DNA of 57,980 nt from CAHJXF01 sp038240015 (GCA_038240015.1 JBBSEF010000013.1:1-57980); one strand, 5' to 3'. Counted from the first letter of the stretch, positions 15,955 through 25,327 are shown. The notes: generated by a model from the letters alone, not told the origin. Numbers and translations: made by a program.

Positions 15955-17759
15955 GACACCACCACCTCGCGGAACATGCCCGCTTCCATGTGATACAGCA
16001 AGTGGCAGTGAAACGCCCAGCGCCCGAGCGCGTCGGCAGTCGCGAGAAACGTGATGCGCTGAGCCGGCTGCACATTGATGGTGTGCTTGCGTACGAGAAA
16101 TTTTTCGTCGGGCGATTCGAGATCGCTGAACATACCGTGCAAATGGATCGGGTGATTCATCATCGTGTCGTTGACGAGCACCACGCGCAGTCGCTCGCCG
16201 TGTCGAAAGTGCACCGGCTCGGCCTCGGAAAATTTCTGGCCGTCGAAAGACCAGATGAAGCGCTCCATGTGTCCCGTGAGATGCAGCTCGATCTCTCGTT
16301 GCGCGTCGCGTTTGTCAAGTGACCCTCCAATTGTGTGAAGGTCTGCATACGTCAGCACGCGTCTGCCGTTGTCGCGCAAGTTGATGCCGGGGTCGTCGAG
16401 ATTGGTGCGCGGCATATCGACGTGCATGTCCACGCTGGGCCGATATTCGGTTTTCGCGTGATGCACTTTGCGCATGCCGGCCGGTGTGAGATTCTGGCTG
16501 CCATGGTCCATGCCGCTCATGCCTTGCATTCCGTTCATTGCACCGTGATTCATGCCGGCCATGCCCTGCATCCCTTTCATTGCGCCGTGATCCATCCCGC
16601 TCATGCCCTCCATGTTCATCGCGCCCATCATGTCCATCATCGAAAGCCATTGCGGTTCATCCAAGCGCGGCACTTCAGCGCGCATGCCCGGACGCGGCAC
16701 CAGCGTGCCCGCCGCGTAACCGGTGCGGCCGATCGATTGTGCGAAGAGCGTGTAGGCGCGATCGTCTTTCGGTTCGATCAGCACGTCATAGGTTTCCGCG
16801 ACCGACATGCGAAATTCATCGACCGTCACCGGGTCGACGTCCTGCCCGTCGGCCGACACGACGCGCATCTTCAGCCCCGGAATGCGCACGTCGAAGATGC
16901 TGTTGGCCGATCCATTGATGAAGCGCAGCCGGATCTTTTCTCCCGGACGAAACAGTCCGGTCCAGTTGTCGCGCGGCGTCACGCCGTTGATCAAATAAGT
17001 ATAGGTGTGCGCCGTGACATCGATGAAATCGGTCGGATTCATGCGCATCTGATTCCACATGCGGCGCTTGTCGAGCGCGCCCTTGAATCCCATCGTCGAC
17101 GCATCGCGCGCGAAGTCGAGCGCGGTCGGCATCTGGAAGTTATAGGCGTCGCTGTGCTTCTTCAGCTTGGCGAAGAGGCTTTCCGGATTCTCGTCGGTCC
17201 AGTCGGACAGCATCACCACGTATTCGCGATCCGCTGGAAAACGCTCGCCACCACGTGGCTCGATGATGAGCGGCCCGTACAAGCCGGTCTGTTCCTGAAA
17301 GCGCGAGTGGCTGTGATACCAGTAGGTGCCTGACTGCTTCACCGGAATGCGATAGACAAATGTTTCACCGGGCGCAATGCCGTCGAAGGTAAGACCCGGA
17401 ACGCCGTCCATTGCGTTGGGCAGAAGGATGCCGTGCCAGTGAATCGAGCTCGTCACCGGCAGACGATTGGTCACGGCCAAGGTGACCGTGTCGCCCTCGC
17501 GCCAACGCAGGATCGGCGCGGGCAGTTGGCCGTTCACGGTGGTAGCCGCGCGCGCGGCGCCTGTGAAGTTGACGGCCGTCGAATCGATATCGAGCTTGAA
17601 CTGCGTGCCGCTGAGAACTTGCGGGGAGCCGCTATCCAAGCGGATCTGCGCCGATGCCGGGGAACCAAAGCCGAGCGCACTCAAGGCGCCGCCGGCGGCG
17701 AGACCCTGCACGAATCTGCGGCGAGCCGGATCGGATAAAGAGGAAAGACGATGGATCAT
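15951..17759 (-). CDS. copA: Periplasmic multicopper oxidase CopA (PcoA family)
   Basis: 602 residues from the ATG at 17759. Twin-arginine signal ARRRFVQGLAAGGALSALG, consistent with export of a folded copper enzyme. Trinuclear and T1 ligands are present: HWHG (107-110), HSHSRFQEQ, HPIHLHG and HCHLLYHMEAGM. A Met/His/Gly repeat region (GMDHGAMKGMQGMAGMNHG) interrupts the middle of the protein. Likely oxidises Cu(I) to Cu(II) and binds extra copper in the periplasm. Distinct from the copA ATPase at 10031. The open frame extends another 70 codons upstream without signal-peptide logic, so the later ATG is preferred. Confidence 0.95.
   Translation of the reverse strand: MIHRLSSLSDPARRRFVQGLAAGGALSALGFGSPASAQIRLDSGSPQVLSGTQFKLDIDSTAVNFTGAARAATTVNGQLPAPILRWREGDTVTLAVTNRLPVTSSIHWHGILLPNAMDGVPGLTFDGIAPGETFVYRIPVKQSGTYWYHSHSRFQEQTGLYGPLIIEPRGGERFPADREYVVMLSDWTDENPESLFAKLKKHSDAYNFQMPTALDFARDASTMGFKGALDKRRMWNQMRMNPTDFIDVTAHTYTYLINGVTPRDNWTGLFRPGEKIRLRFINGSANSIFDVRIPGLKMRVVSADGQDVDPVTVDEFRMSVAETYDVLIEPKDDRAYTLFAQSIGRTGYAAGTLVPRPGMRAEVPRLDEPQWLSMMDMMGAMNMEGMSGMDHGAMKGMQGMAGMNHGAMNGMQGMSGMDHGSQNLTPAGMRKVHHAKTEYRPSVDMHVDMPRTNLDDPGINLRDNGRRVLTYADLHTIGGSLDKRDAQREIELHLTGHMERFIWSFDGQKFSEAEPVHFRHGERLRVVLVNDTMMNHPIHLHGMFSDLESPDEKFLVRKHTINVQPAQRITFLATADALGRWAFHCHLLYHMEAGMFREVVVS
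16504..16612. repeat. 42-bp tandem repeat encoding Met/His copper-binding motifs
   Basis: Two full copies (16504-16545, 16546-16587) and a partial third, each encoding a 14-residue unit of the form GMxHGAMxGMQGMx. Copies differ at a few bases, so it is an expanded but diverged repeat inside the multicopper oxidase gene. Confidence 0.85.
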
Positions 17760-17821
17760 TTCATTTTCTTGGTCGGGTAAGTTTTGCTGGGCGCGTGATG
17801 CGTCGGCAGCGCGCAATCGAT

Positions 17822-18403
17822 TCAATGTTGATGGGCCGCAGTCGCGCCGTGCATGTCGCCGTGCATGTGACCCGGAGCTTCCTCGTCGTGATCGCCTGCT
17901 CGCGCCAGTTGCTCGTATTGCGCGGAAGACATCTTCGGCATCGCGCGAAGAAAGGACACGAGATCCCACAACGCGGCGTCGTCATGAGAGACGCCCCACG
18001 CCGGCATCGCGGTCATCTTGATGCCGTGCTTGACGATCCAGAACGCTTCTTTCGGATCGCTCGCGCCGTACTCCACGAGTTTGGGCGGCTGTGGATAGAG
18101 TCCTGCGCGAAGCTCCGACTCATCGATGCCCGGCGCGAGATGACAACTCACGCACATCTCCGAGTAGAGGCCAGCGCCTCTGGCCACCATCTCGGGCTCG
18201 TCGAGCTTCGGCAACGCGATGCTCGCGCTGCGCGCTTCGATCGAACGGTCGCGCGCCGTCTCCAGCAGGCTTGAAAACAGTCGGGTGTGGGGATCGTCAG
18301 CGGCGACGTTGTAGGCGCCTGACCAAATGAAAATCGCTGCAACGAGGACGATCACGGCGACGACGCCTGCGATAAGTCCGATACCTCTTGCGAAGGGCTT
18401 CAT
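17822..18403 (-). CDS. Membrane-anchored cytochrome c with His-rich tail
   Basis: 193 residues: an N-terminal TM anchor or uncleaved signal (IAGVVAVIVLVAAIFIW), one haem motif CVSCH (C84, C87, H88), and a distal Met ligand in MTAMPAWG (M133). The C-terminus is His/Met-rich (GHMHGDMHGATAAHQH), suggesting metal binding. It sits between the Spy-like gene and copA in the same orientation, with spacings of 47 and 62 bp. It could pass electrons from periplasmic Cu(I) oxidation to the respiratory chain; this is inference from context. Confidence 0.9.
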   Translation of the reverse strand: MKPFARGIGLIAGVVAVIVLVAAIFIWSGAYNVAADDPHTRLFSSLLETARDRSIEARSASIALPKLDEPEMVARGAGLYSEMCVSCHLAPGIDESELRAGLYPQPPKLVEYGASDPKEAFWIVKHGIKMTAMPAWGVSHDDAALWDLVSFLRAMPKMSSAQYEQLARAGDHDEEAPGHMHGDMHGATAAHQH

Positions 18404-18450
18404 GATGATTCCTTGTCCAGTGCGAGTGATGTCTTGCGAGCGCTCGTCGC

Positions 18451-19008
18451 TCAGTGAGCGTGCTGGTGAGTCATTGCGCCGGCCGCTCCGTCGTAGCCGC
18501 GCAGATGGTGGTACGCGGCGATCTGCTGGCTCGTGAGCGCATGCGCCGTGCGCAAATGCGCATCGATGTGCGTGAAACGCAGACGACCCTGCAACCGAGC
18601 GATCTCTTCGATCGACCGCGCCACTTCAACGCCATCGACATCGTCGCGCGTGAAGCGCGCATCGAGCGCGCGCTCCTGATCGATGATGGTCGCGCCGATC
18701 TCTTTCGCGTCGCGATCCATGCGATCGAATGTGGTTTGAATCTGGGAACGCTGTGCGTCGCTGAGGGCGAGCCGATCGGCCAGGTCGAGTACGTGACGGG
18801 GCCCGGGCCGATGATTCAGTTCGGCCGCTTTCGAAAGACCCATCCCTCGGCCCGCTTGCAAGTCATCGATTTCCTTTTCGGACAGCGCCTTGATCGATCG
18901 CGATTGCTCGCCGGCATATGGGCCCGGTTTGGTTGCGGGGGTTTGCGCGTACGCCGCAACCACGATCGGCGCGCATGCGAAGACGATCATGGTCTTGATG
19001 GGGTTCAT
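18451..19008 (-). CDS. Spy/CpxP-like periplasmic metal-responsive protein
   Basis: 185 residues with a signal peptide (TMIVFACAPIVVAAYA). The mature part is helical and charged, with two LTxxQ-like motifs (LALSDAQRSQIQ and ALTSQQIAAYHHL), as in Spy/CpxP/ZraP-type proteins, and a His-rich end (MTHQHAH). An N-terminal GEQSRSIKALSEKEIDDL segment is typical of versions found in betaproteobacterial copper clusters. Probable periplasmic chaperone or copper buffer. Confidence 0.8.
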   Translation of the reverse strand: MNPIKTMIVFACAPIVVAAYAQTPATKPGPYAGEQSRSIKALSEKEIDDLQAGRGMGLSKAAELNHRPGPRHVLDLADRLALSDAQRSQIQTTFDRMDRDAKEIGATIIDQERALDARFTRDDVDGVEVARSIEEIARLQGRLRFTHIDAHLRTAHALTSQQIAAYHHLRGYDGAAGAMTHQHAH

Positions 19009-19165
19009 CGTGTTTTTCCTTTTGCATTGCCATCGACGACCGCGTGATCGTCGTGAACCAATGGTTCTCGGGGTGCGAACCGAATTCGATTCGCGTGTCG
19101 CGCACGCTCACGGCCCGACAACAGGGCCGACGAGCAGCGACCTGCCGGAGGACCGGCTCAGTCGC

Positions 19166-19621
19166 TTACGCGCAGATCGTCCGGGGAGGACGTTCGAGCC
19201 GATGCGGCACCGTGCTCGGTACCGTGTGGGCCATGAAAGAAGGCATCGCCGGCGTGGGGAAGGCTTGCGGCTTCCATTCGAAGCCCGCGGTGGAAATCAT
19301 TCCGGCGCAGCAGCAACCCGCGCATGAGAAATGATCGTGCAACGAAGCGCTATCGGATTCGCCGTGATGAGACGAGTCGGCCGCCGAGTCTTCATCCACC
19401 GCCGACGCATGATCGGACGCGGCGTAATGAAGAGGACTCGATGCATGCGCTTCATGATGCGCATGCGCGAGGGGCTCGTCTGCTGCAACGTCGCTCGCGG
19501 GGCTGCAGAACATCATCGCTGCAGCGGCATACACGCGCAGCGGCACGGCCAGCAAGAGGATGAAGGTCGCGAGACGACGCGGGGAAAGCGACAGGGCCAC
19601 GGAGATCGACGCAAGAAGCAA
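19166..19621 (-). CDS. CopL/CzcI-like small exported metal-cluster protein
   Basis: About 151 residues. Signal-like N-terminus (RRLATFILLLAVPLRVYA), a His/Asp/Ser-rich middle (HAHHEAHASS, DSSHHGESD), a Cys cluster HFSCAGCCCAG and a terminal ERPPRTICA, an ending typical of small first-gene proteins in cop/czc operons. The start codon is uncertain: the first possible start is TTG at 19621, and a GTG seven codons later gives a cleaner signal peptide. First gene of the minus-strand copper operon, suggesting a leader/regulatory or metal-buffering role. Confidence 0.65.
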   Translation of the reverse strand: MLLASISVALSLSPRRLATFILLLAVPLRVYAAAAMMFCSPASDVAADEPLAHAHHEAHASSPLHYAASDHASAVDEDSAADSSHHGESDSASLHDHFSCAGCCCAGMISTAGFEWKPQAFPTPAMPSFMAHTVPSTVPHRLERPPRTICA

Positions 19622-19635
19622 GGGTATGTGCAGTA

Positions 19636-19659
19636 TGCATCACCAATGCACAGGCATTG
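19636..19659. promoter_or_regulatory. Overlapping inverted repeats upstream of the copper operon
   Basis: Two overlapping dyads: TGCAT-cacca-ATGCA (19636-19650) and CAATGC-acag-GCATTG (19644-19659), located 15-38 bp before the first gene of the operon. A binding site for a CopR-like or other regulator is possible; no regulator of that type is encoded in the window. Confidence 0.35.
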
Positions 19660-19710
19660 AATCGTCAAATACGCAAAGGTTCCGTTGACGCACGGTTTGA
19701 TCGACTGTGG

Positions 19711-22700
19711 CTAACCGACGTGCTTCCTCGCATTGCGAAAGATGCGAATCCACGGACTGCTTTCGCCCCAGCCATCGGGATGCCACGACATCTGCGCCGT
19801 GCGGAAGACGCGCTCGGGATGCGGCATCAGCGCGGTGAAGCGGCCATCGGGCGTGGTTACGCCGGCAAGGCCGCCGGCGCTGCCGTTGGGATTCAGCGGA
19901 TAGCGTTGGGTCGCTTGCGCGCGATGATCGACGAAGCGTAGCGGCACCAGCACCTGCTCTGCATCGCCCTGCTTGGTGAAGTCCGCACGACCCTCGCCGT
20001 GTGCGACCGCGATCGGCGCGACCGTTCCTTCCATGTCCGCGAAGAAGAGCGAAGGCGAAGCGCCGACGGCGACGCTCGAAAGGCGCGCTTCATAGCGCGA
20101 CCGGTTGTGCGTGAAGCGCGGCCAGCAGTCCGCGCCGGGAATCATCGGCGCGAGCGCGGCCATCATCTGGCAGCCGTTGCATACGCCGAGCGCGAAAGCA
20201 TCGCCGCGCACGAAGAAGGCCGCGAACTGATCGGCGAGTCTAGTGTTGAAGCGAATCGCTTTCGCCCATCCTTCGCCCGCTCCGAGCACATCGCCATACG
20301 AGAATCCACCGCACGCGACGAAGCCGGCGAAACGGGCGAGCGTGTGTCGGCCTAGATCGAGATCGCTCATGTGCACGTCGACGCTCTCGAAACCCGCCTT
20401 CGAAAACGCATACGCCATTTCGCTCTGGCTGTTGACGCCCTGCTCGCGCAGGATCGCGATGCGTGGCCTCACACCCGTGGCAATGAAGGGCGCGGCGATG
20501 TCGTCCTCGAGATCGAAGCGCAATCGAATCGGCATGCCCGGATCGTCCTCGGCGATCGCCTGATATTCGGCGTCGGCCGACGCGGGTTCGTCGCGCAATC
20601 GCGAGATGCGCCAACTCGTGTCGCTCCACGCCTGCTGCAGTTCGGCGCGCGGTTTCGTGAAAATGCACTTTGCATCGCGATAGATTTCGATCACGCCCCG
20701 GTCGTTGGGCTTGGCGATGCTGTGCGAGATCGCGCCGAGGTCGTGCTTGCGCAGGATGTCCATCACGGCCGCGCGATCGCCCGTATGAATTTGTATGACC
20801 GCACCCAACTCTTCGGTGAACAAGGCCTTCAAGGTCGCGGCCTCGCGACGCGCAGCGACCTGCATCGCCCAGTTCTTCGAGTCGCCGTAATCGTCGCCCT
20901 CGTCGCCTTCGAGCGTCAGGATGTCGACGTTGATCGAGACACCCGTGCGGCCTGCGAAGGCCATCTCGCACAAGGTCGCGAAGAGGCCGCCGTCCGATCG
21001 ATCGTGATACGCGAGCACGAGATGCGCGGCTCTCAACTCGACCATCGCAGCGAAGAAGGACTTGAGTCGTTCGGCGTCATCGAGGTCGGGGGCCGCGTCG
21101 CCGACTTGCTGCGTGACTTGCGCGAGAATCGATTCGCCCAAACGATTGCGGCCTGCGCCGAGGTCGATCAACAGCAACGAAGTGTCGCCCCCATCAGTTT
21201 GCAACTGCGCGACGCGCAATTGCGGCGTCCATGCGGTCCGCACGTCGCGCACGACGGCGAAGGCCGAGACGATCAGCGACACGGGTGCGATCACGTCCCG
21301 GGTTTCGCCACGGAGACCATCGCCGTCGGTCCATGTCGTTTGCATCGACAACGAATCCTTGCCGACTGGAATGCCGATGCCGAGCGCAGGACATAGCTCC
21401 ATCCCGACCGCGCGCACCGTGTCATAGAGCGCCGCATCCTGGCCCTCAGCCCCGCACGCGGCCATCCAGTTGGCCGAGAGTTTGATGTCGCCTATGCGCT
21501 CCACCGGTGCGGCGACGAGGTTCGTAAGCGCTTCGCCGATCGCCATGCGACCCGATGCGGCCGCGTCGATCACGGCCAGCGGCGTGCGTTCGCCCATCGC
21601 CATCGCTTCGCCGCAATAACCCGCGTAGTCCATCAAGGTCACCGAGCAATCGGCGACCGGTACCTGCCACGGCCCGACCATCTGGTCGCGCGACGACAGG
21701 CCGCCGACCGTGCGGTCGCCGATCGTGACGAGGAAGCTCTTGTCGCCCACTGTCGGATGACGCAGCACGTCGAACGCGACGGTTTCGAGATCGAGGCCGG
21801 TCAATTCGATGGGCGCATGTCGAGTTCTCACGTGCCGAACATCGCGATGCATCTTCGGCGGCTTGCCGAACAACACGTCCATCGGTAGATCGATCGGTTG
21901 ATTGGCCGAATCCGCGTAATCGTCTCGCACGTCGTCGAGCTTCAACACGCGATCTTTTGTCGCAACACCGACGACCGCATACGGACAGCGCTCGCGCTCG
22001 CAAATCACCGCGAACCTCTCCAGGCTCTCGGGCGTGATCGCAAGCACGTAACGCTCCTGCGATTCGTTGCTCCAGATCTCGCGCAGCGACATGCCGGTCG
22101 CGTCGAGCGGGATGGACGCGAGATCGAAGCGCGCGCCTCCGCTTGTGCCACCACCACCGGAGCCTTCGACTAGTTCGGGAAACGCGTTCGAGAGGCCGCC
22201 GGCGCCCACGTCGTGAATCGACAGGATCGGATTCGCATCGAGCCCGTCGGCATCGAGTCCGTCGGCTCGACCCATCTGCCAGCACCGATCGATGACCTCC
22301 TGCGCGCGCCGCTGCATCTCGGGGTTGCCGCGCTGCACCGAATCGAAGTCGAGCTCGGCCGTGTTCGCGCCGGTCGCCATCGAACTCGCCGCGCCGCCGC
22401 CGATGCCGATGCGCAGGCCCGGCCCGCCGATCTGGATCAAGAGCGCGCCATCGGGCAGGTCGCGCTTCCCGGTGTGCGGCGCGCGGATATTGCCGATACC
22501 GCCCGCGATCATGATCGGCTTGTGATAACCATAGTGGACCGCGCCATGGTCTGTCTCGACCCGCTGTTCGTACACGCGGAAATAGCCGCCCAGATGGGGC
22601 CGGCCAAATTCGTTGTTGAACGCCGCGCTGCCGAGCGGGCCTTCGATCATGATCGACAGCGGCGACGCGATCCGCGAAGGGCGGCCGATCGTGTGCTCCC

Positions 22701-23808
22701 ACGCACGCGTCGCATCGGGCAGCATCAGATTGGAAACCGAAAAACCCGTCAGGCCCGCTTTGGGTTTCGCGCCGCGTCCGGTCGCGCCTTCATCGCGAAT
22801 CTCGCCGCCCGCGCCGGTCGATGCGCCGGGAAACGGCGCGATCGCGGTCGGATGGTTGTGCGTCTCGACCTTCATCACGATGTGCACCGGCTCGAAGTGC
22901 GCGCGATACACGCCGTCGGCCTGCGGGAACCAGCGCTCGGCGAACGCGCCTTCCATGATCGCGGCATTGTCGGCGTAAGCGACGATGGTCCCGCGCGACG
23001 ACTGTGCTTCGGTGTTGCGGATCATCGAGAACAGCGATCGCTCCTGCGGCTCTCCGTCGATGGTCCACGACGAGTTGAAGATCTTGTGGCGACAGTGTTC
23101 GCTGTTGGCCTGCGCGAACATCATCAGCTCGACGTCGGTGGGATTGCGGCCGAGCTTCTCGAAGGCATTCAGGAGATAGCCGATCTCATCGTCCGAAAGT
23201 GCGAGTCCCCAATCGCTGTTCGCCTTTGTCAGCGCCGCACTTCCATCCCGCATGACCTCGACGGTCTGCATGGGCTTCGCGGACGAGGCATCGAAGAGCT
23301 GCGTGAAGTCGAACGGTTCGTCGCACGCGGTCTCGGTCATGCGATCGAACAGCAGCGCGACGATCGCCTCACGACGCGCGGGCTCGATGGTCTTCTTCCC
23401 GAACAGGCCGCCCTTCGCGTCGATCGCATAGCGCACACCGCGCTCGATGCGGCGAATCATGCCGAGCCCGCAGCGATGCGCGATGTCCGTCGCCTTGCTC
23501 GACCAGGGCGAGACGGTGCCCAAGCGCGGGATGACCACCAGGCTCCGCGATCCCTCGTTCGAGGACGATGCGTAAGCCTCTCCGTAGTCGAGCAATGCGA
23601 CGAGGCGTTCATGCTCTGAAAAGCTGAACACCGGCGCCAAAGAGACGACGTGAACATAGCGAGCCGAAATCGCGGCGACCGAGGGCTCGATCGCACGCGC
23701 GCGTTCGAGCAAGCCGGCCGCGCGATGGGCAGTCAGCGCATTCGGTCCGTCGAGAACTTCGGTGTAGATATCAGAGGGTGATGAAGGTGTCGCGGGATCG
23801 CGGCGCAT
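19711..23808 (-). CDS. purL: Phosphoribosylformylglycinamidine synthase
   Basis: Large single-chain FGAM synthase of purine biosynthesis, about 1365 residues, the length class of proteobacterial PurL. It shows the ATP/FGAR domains (GLTGFSVSNLMLP, HNHPTAIAPFPGASTG, ILSIHDVGAGGLSNAFPEL) and the C-terminal glutaminase with nucleophile in GVCNGCQMMA and catalytic His in PHPERVF. The ATG at 23808 is preferred; a GTG at 23874 would add 22 residues. It marks the return to core chromosome next to the metal island. Confidence 0.97.
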   Translation of the reverse strand: MRRDPATPSSPSDIYTEVLDGPNALTAHRAAGLLERARAIEPSVAAISARYVHVVSLAPVFSFSEHERLVALLDYGEAYASSSNEGSRSLVVIPRLGTVSPWSSKATDIAHRCGLGMIRRIERGVRYAIDAKGGLFGKKTIEPARREAIVALLFDRMTETACDEPFDFTQLFDASSAKPMQTVEVMRDGSAALTKANSDWGLALSDDEIGYLLNAFEKLGRNPTDVELMMFAQANSEHCRHKIFNSSWTIDGEPQERSLFSMIRNTEAQSSRGTIVAYADNAAIMEGAFAERWFPQADGVYRAHFEPVHIVMKVETHNHPTAIAPFPGASTGAGGEIRDEGATGRGAKPKAGLTGFSVSNLMLPDATRAWEHTIGRPSRIASPLSIMIEGPLGSAAFNNEFGRPHLGGYFRVYEQRVETDHGAVHYGYHKPIMIAGGIGNIRAPHTGKRDLPDGALLIQIGGPGLRIGIGGGAASSMATGANTAELDFDSVQRGNPEMQRRAQEVIDRCWQMGRADGLDADGLDANPILSIHDVGAGGLSNAFPELVEGSGGGGTSGGARFDLASIPLDATGMSLREIWSNESQERYVLAITPESLERFAVICERERCPYAVVGVATKDRVLKLDDVRDDYADSANQPIDLPMDVLFGKPPKMHRDVRHVRTRHAPIELTGLDLETVAFDVLRHPTVGDKSFLVTIGDRTVGGLSSRDQMVGPWQVPVADCSVTLMDYAGYCGEAMAMGERTPLAVIDAAASGRMAIGEALTNLVAAPVERIGDIKLSANWMAACGAEGQDAALYDTVRAVGMELCPALGIGIPVGKDSLSMQTTWTDGDGLRGETRDVIAPVSLIVSAFAVVRDVRTAWTPQLRVAQLQTDGGDTSLLLIDLGAGRNRLGESILAQVTQQVGDAAPDLDDAERLKSFFAAMVELRAAHLVLAYHDRSDGGLFATLCEMAFAGRTGVSINVDILTLEGDEGDDYGDSKNWAMQVAARREAATLKALFTEELGAVIQIHTGDRAAVMDILRKHDLGAISHSIAKPNDRGVIEIYRDAKCIFTKPRAELQQAWSDTSWRISRLRDEPASADAEYQAIAEDDPGMPIRLRFDLEDDIAAPFIATGVRPRIAILREQGVNSQSEMAYAFSKAGFESVDVHMSDLDLGRHTLARFAGFVACGGFSYGDVLGAGEGWAKAIRFNTRLADQFAAFFVRGDAFALGVCNGCQMMAALAPMIPGADCWPRFTHNRSRYEARLSSVAVGASPSLFFADMEGTVAPIAVAHGEGRADFTKQGDAEQVLVPLRFVDHRAQATQRYPLNPNGSAGGLAGVTTPDGRFTALMPHPERVFRTAQMSWHPDGWGESSPWIRIFRNARKHVG

Positions 23809-23890
23809 GGAGGAGGCGGGCGGGGTGGATGCAGGGCGTGATTTTACCGCCCGCCACCACGCGTGTCCGACCACTCGACCCCCGAGCTCG

Positions 23891-24721
23891 TCAAAGTCCG
23901 ACCATGATCCTGCGGCTGTTCGCTTCGTTCCCGGCCACGAACGCCGCGATCGACTCGACCGTCACGCAATCGATCCGCCCCGCCATGCGCCGATCGAACG
24001 GATGGTCGTCGAACGCGACGTTGGCCTTGAACATGCGCACACCCAGCCTCTCTATCGCGTCGATCCGCAGCGTGGTCGGCACGAAGCCGGCGTCGCGCAG
24101 CCAGGCCTGCGCCTCTGCGCGCGTGGCGATCTGTCCCTCTTCGGCCGATGCGACCGCGAGCAGTTCGAGCGCCCACTGGTTCGAGTTCTGATAGCGGGTC
24201 GAGAACGGATACGCGACGACGCTGTAGTGCGGCTCGTGCATCCGCATCAACGCGGGTCCGAGCAAGAGCGTTCGCAAGCGCTGTTGAACGCGCGGCTCGG
24301 GAATGACAATCACGCTCTCGTAGCGAAACATGTCGTCGAGAAAGAAGGTCCCGAGGCCTTGCGTAAAGAGCGCCGACTCGGCCGTCGCGCATTCGTTCAA
24401 CTCGTGCACGACCGTCCACGCGCCATCGGGATGATCGCGCACGACCAAGCCGAGATGCGAGTAGCGCAAGCCGTACTTCGACAAGTCCTGTCCGGCGCGC
24501 CCGAGCAGCGCGACCTCCGCGCCCGATGCGGTGAGCGCGTCGCTCACGCGTTGCGCGAGCGTCAATGCCTGTACCACGGTGGTCGCGGTGGGCTTGAAGT
24601 CTTCGCAGGGCTGACCTGCTTTCGCCGGCAAAGCGAAACACAGGCTGGCGATCGCCATCGTCGCGACACCGAGGGCATGCGAATATCCTGGCCGTACGAA
24701 GTCCTTCGGTCTGCGCAACAT
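23891..24721 (-). CDS. DUF2145-family exported protein
   Basis: 276 residues, with an N-terminal export signal (GVATMAIASLCFALPAKA) and the DUF2145 hallmarks YSHLGLVVRD, VVHELNECA, LFTQGLGTFFLDD and a C-terminal VESIAAFVAGN. The pattern of an N-terminal Cys/His and central Asn resembles papain-like NlpC/P60-type folds, but catalysis is not established. Start ATG at 24721 follows AAGGTGAACC. It is 14 bp downstream of a small exported protein gene on the same strand, so they form a pair. Confidence 0.8.
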   Translation of the reverse strand: MLRRPKDFVRPGYSHALGVATMAIASLCFALPAKAGQPCEDFKPTATTVVQALTLAQRVSDALTASGAEVALLGRAGQDLSKYGLRYSHLGLVVRDHPDGAWTVVHELNECATAESALFTQGLGTFFLDDMFRYESVIVIPEPRVQQRLRTLLLGPALMRMHEPHYSVVAYPFSTRYQNSNQWALELLAVASAEEGQIATRAEAQAWLRDAGFVPTTLRIDAIERLGVRMFKANVAFDDHPFDRRMAGRIDCVTVESIAAFVAGNEANSRRIMVGL

Positions 24722-24735
24722 GGTTCACCTTGGCT

Positions 24736-25221
24736 TCAGTTGATCGGCTTGTAGCCGACGCGACGACTGCGGATCAATGCGCGGCCTTTGTCGTTCGGGA
24801 TGAACCCGATCACGCGACCTGCGGATCGCAGGACGATGCCGGTCGTCGCCGCTGAAAGCATGACCGTGCCGCCGACGATCAGACCCGCTTCCTGGATCGC
24901 TCTGCCGCTCAGACGAAGCGTCGCTTCGGTCGCGTCGCCCGATGCTCTGAGCGTGACCTCCACCGACTCGCCCACGGTCTCGATGCCGGCGACGACGGCC
25001 TGACCCGACAACACGACCGTGGAGAAAGCGCCGCTGACCAGGACACCGGTCGCCATCGACAATGTCGCGGCCGACATCGCGGACGCCTTGGCCGATGCTT
25101 CCGAGGCGTTGGCGGCGTATGCGCTGGTGATGGACCCCGCGACCAGCGCCGCGCAAGCGAGAACCAAAGCGCTTCGCTTCAATGAACCGCCTGCAACCAA
25201 TGGTCCGATAATCCTATCCAT
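24736..25221 (-). CDS. Small exported protein paired with DUF2145 gene
   Basis: 161 residues from the ATG at 25221, preceded by a good AAGGAG site at 7 bp. Signal peptide SALVLACAALVAGSITSAYA, then an Ala/Ser/Val-rich region of low complexity (SEASAKASAMSAATLSMATG) with hydrophobic stretches, and a basic end (RSRRVGYKPIN). No family recognised. Likely co-transcribed with the DUF2145 gene; its conserved partnership suggests an envelope role. Confidence 0.65.
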   Translation of the reverse strand: MDRIIGPLVAGGSLKRSALVLACAALVAGSITSAYAANASEASAKASAMSAATLSMATGVLVSGAFSTVVLSGQAVVAGIETVGESVEVTLRASGDATEATLRLSGRAIQEAGLIVGGTVMLSAATTGIVLRSAGRVIGFIPNDKGRALIRSRRVGYKPIN

Positions 25222-25327
25222 CTTGATGCTCCTTGAGGCGTCTCGATCGACGCGGTGAGCACAGCATCGGCTACGCATGCACGATCGCCAAGCGCGGCGC
25301 ACGTGGTGGCTCGCCCGGATGCGCGTG

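Noticed and set aside
17760..17969. 70 extra N-terminal codons for the multicopper oxidase
   Set aside because: They would bury the twin-arginine signal inside the protein and have no family similarity.
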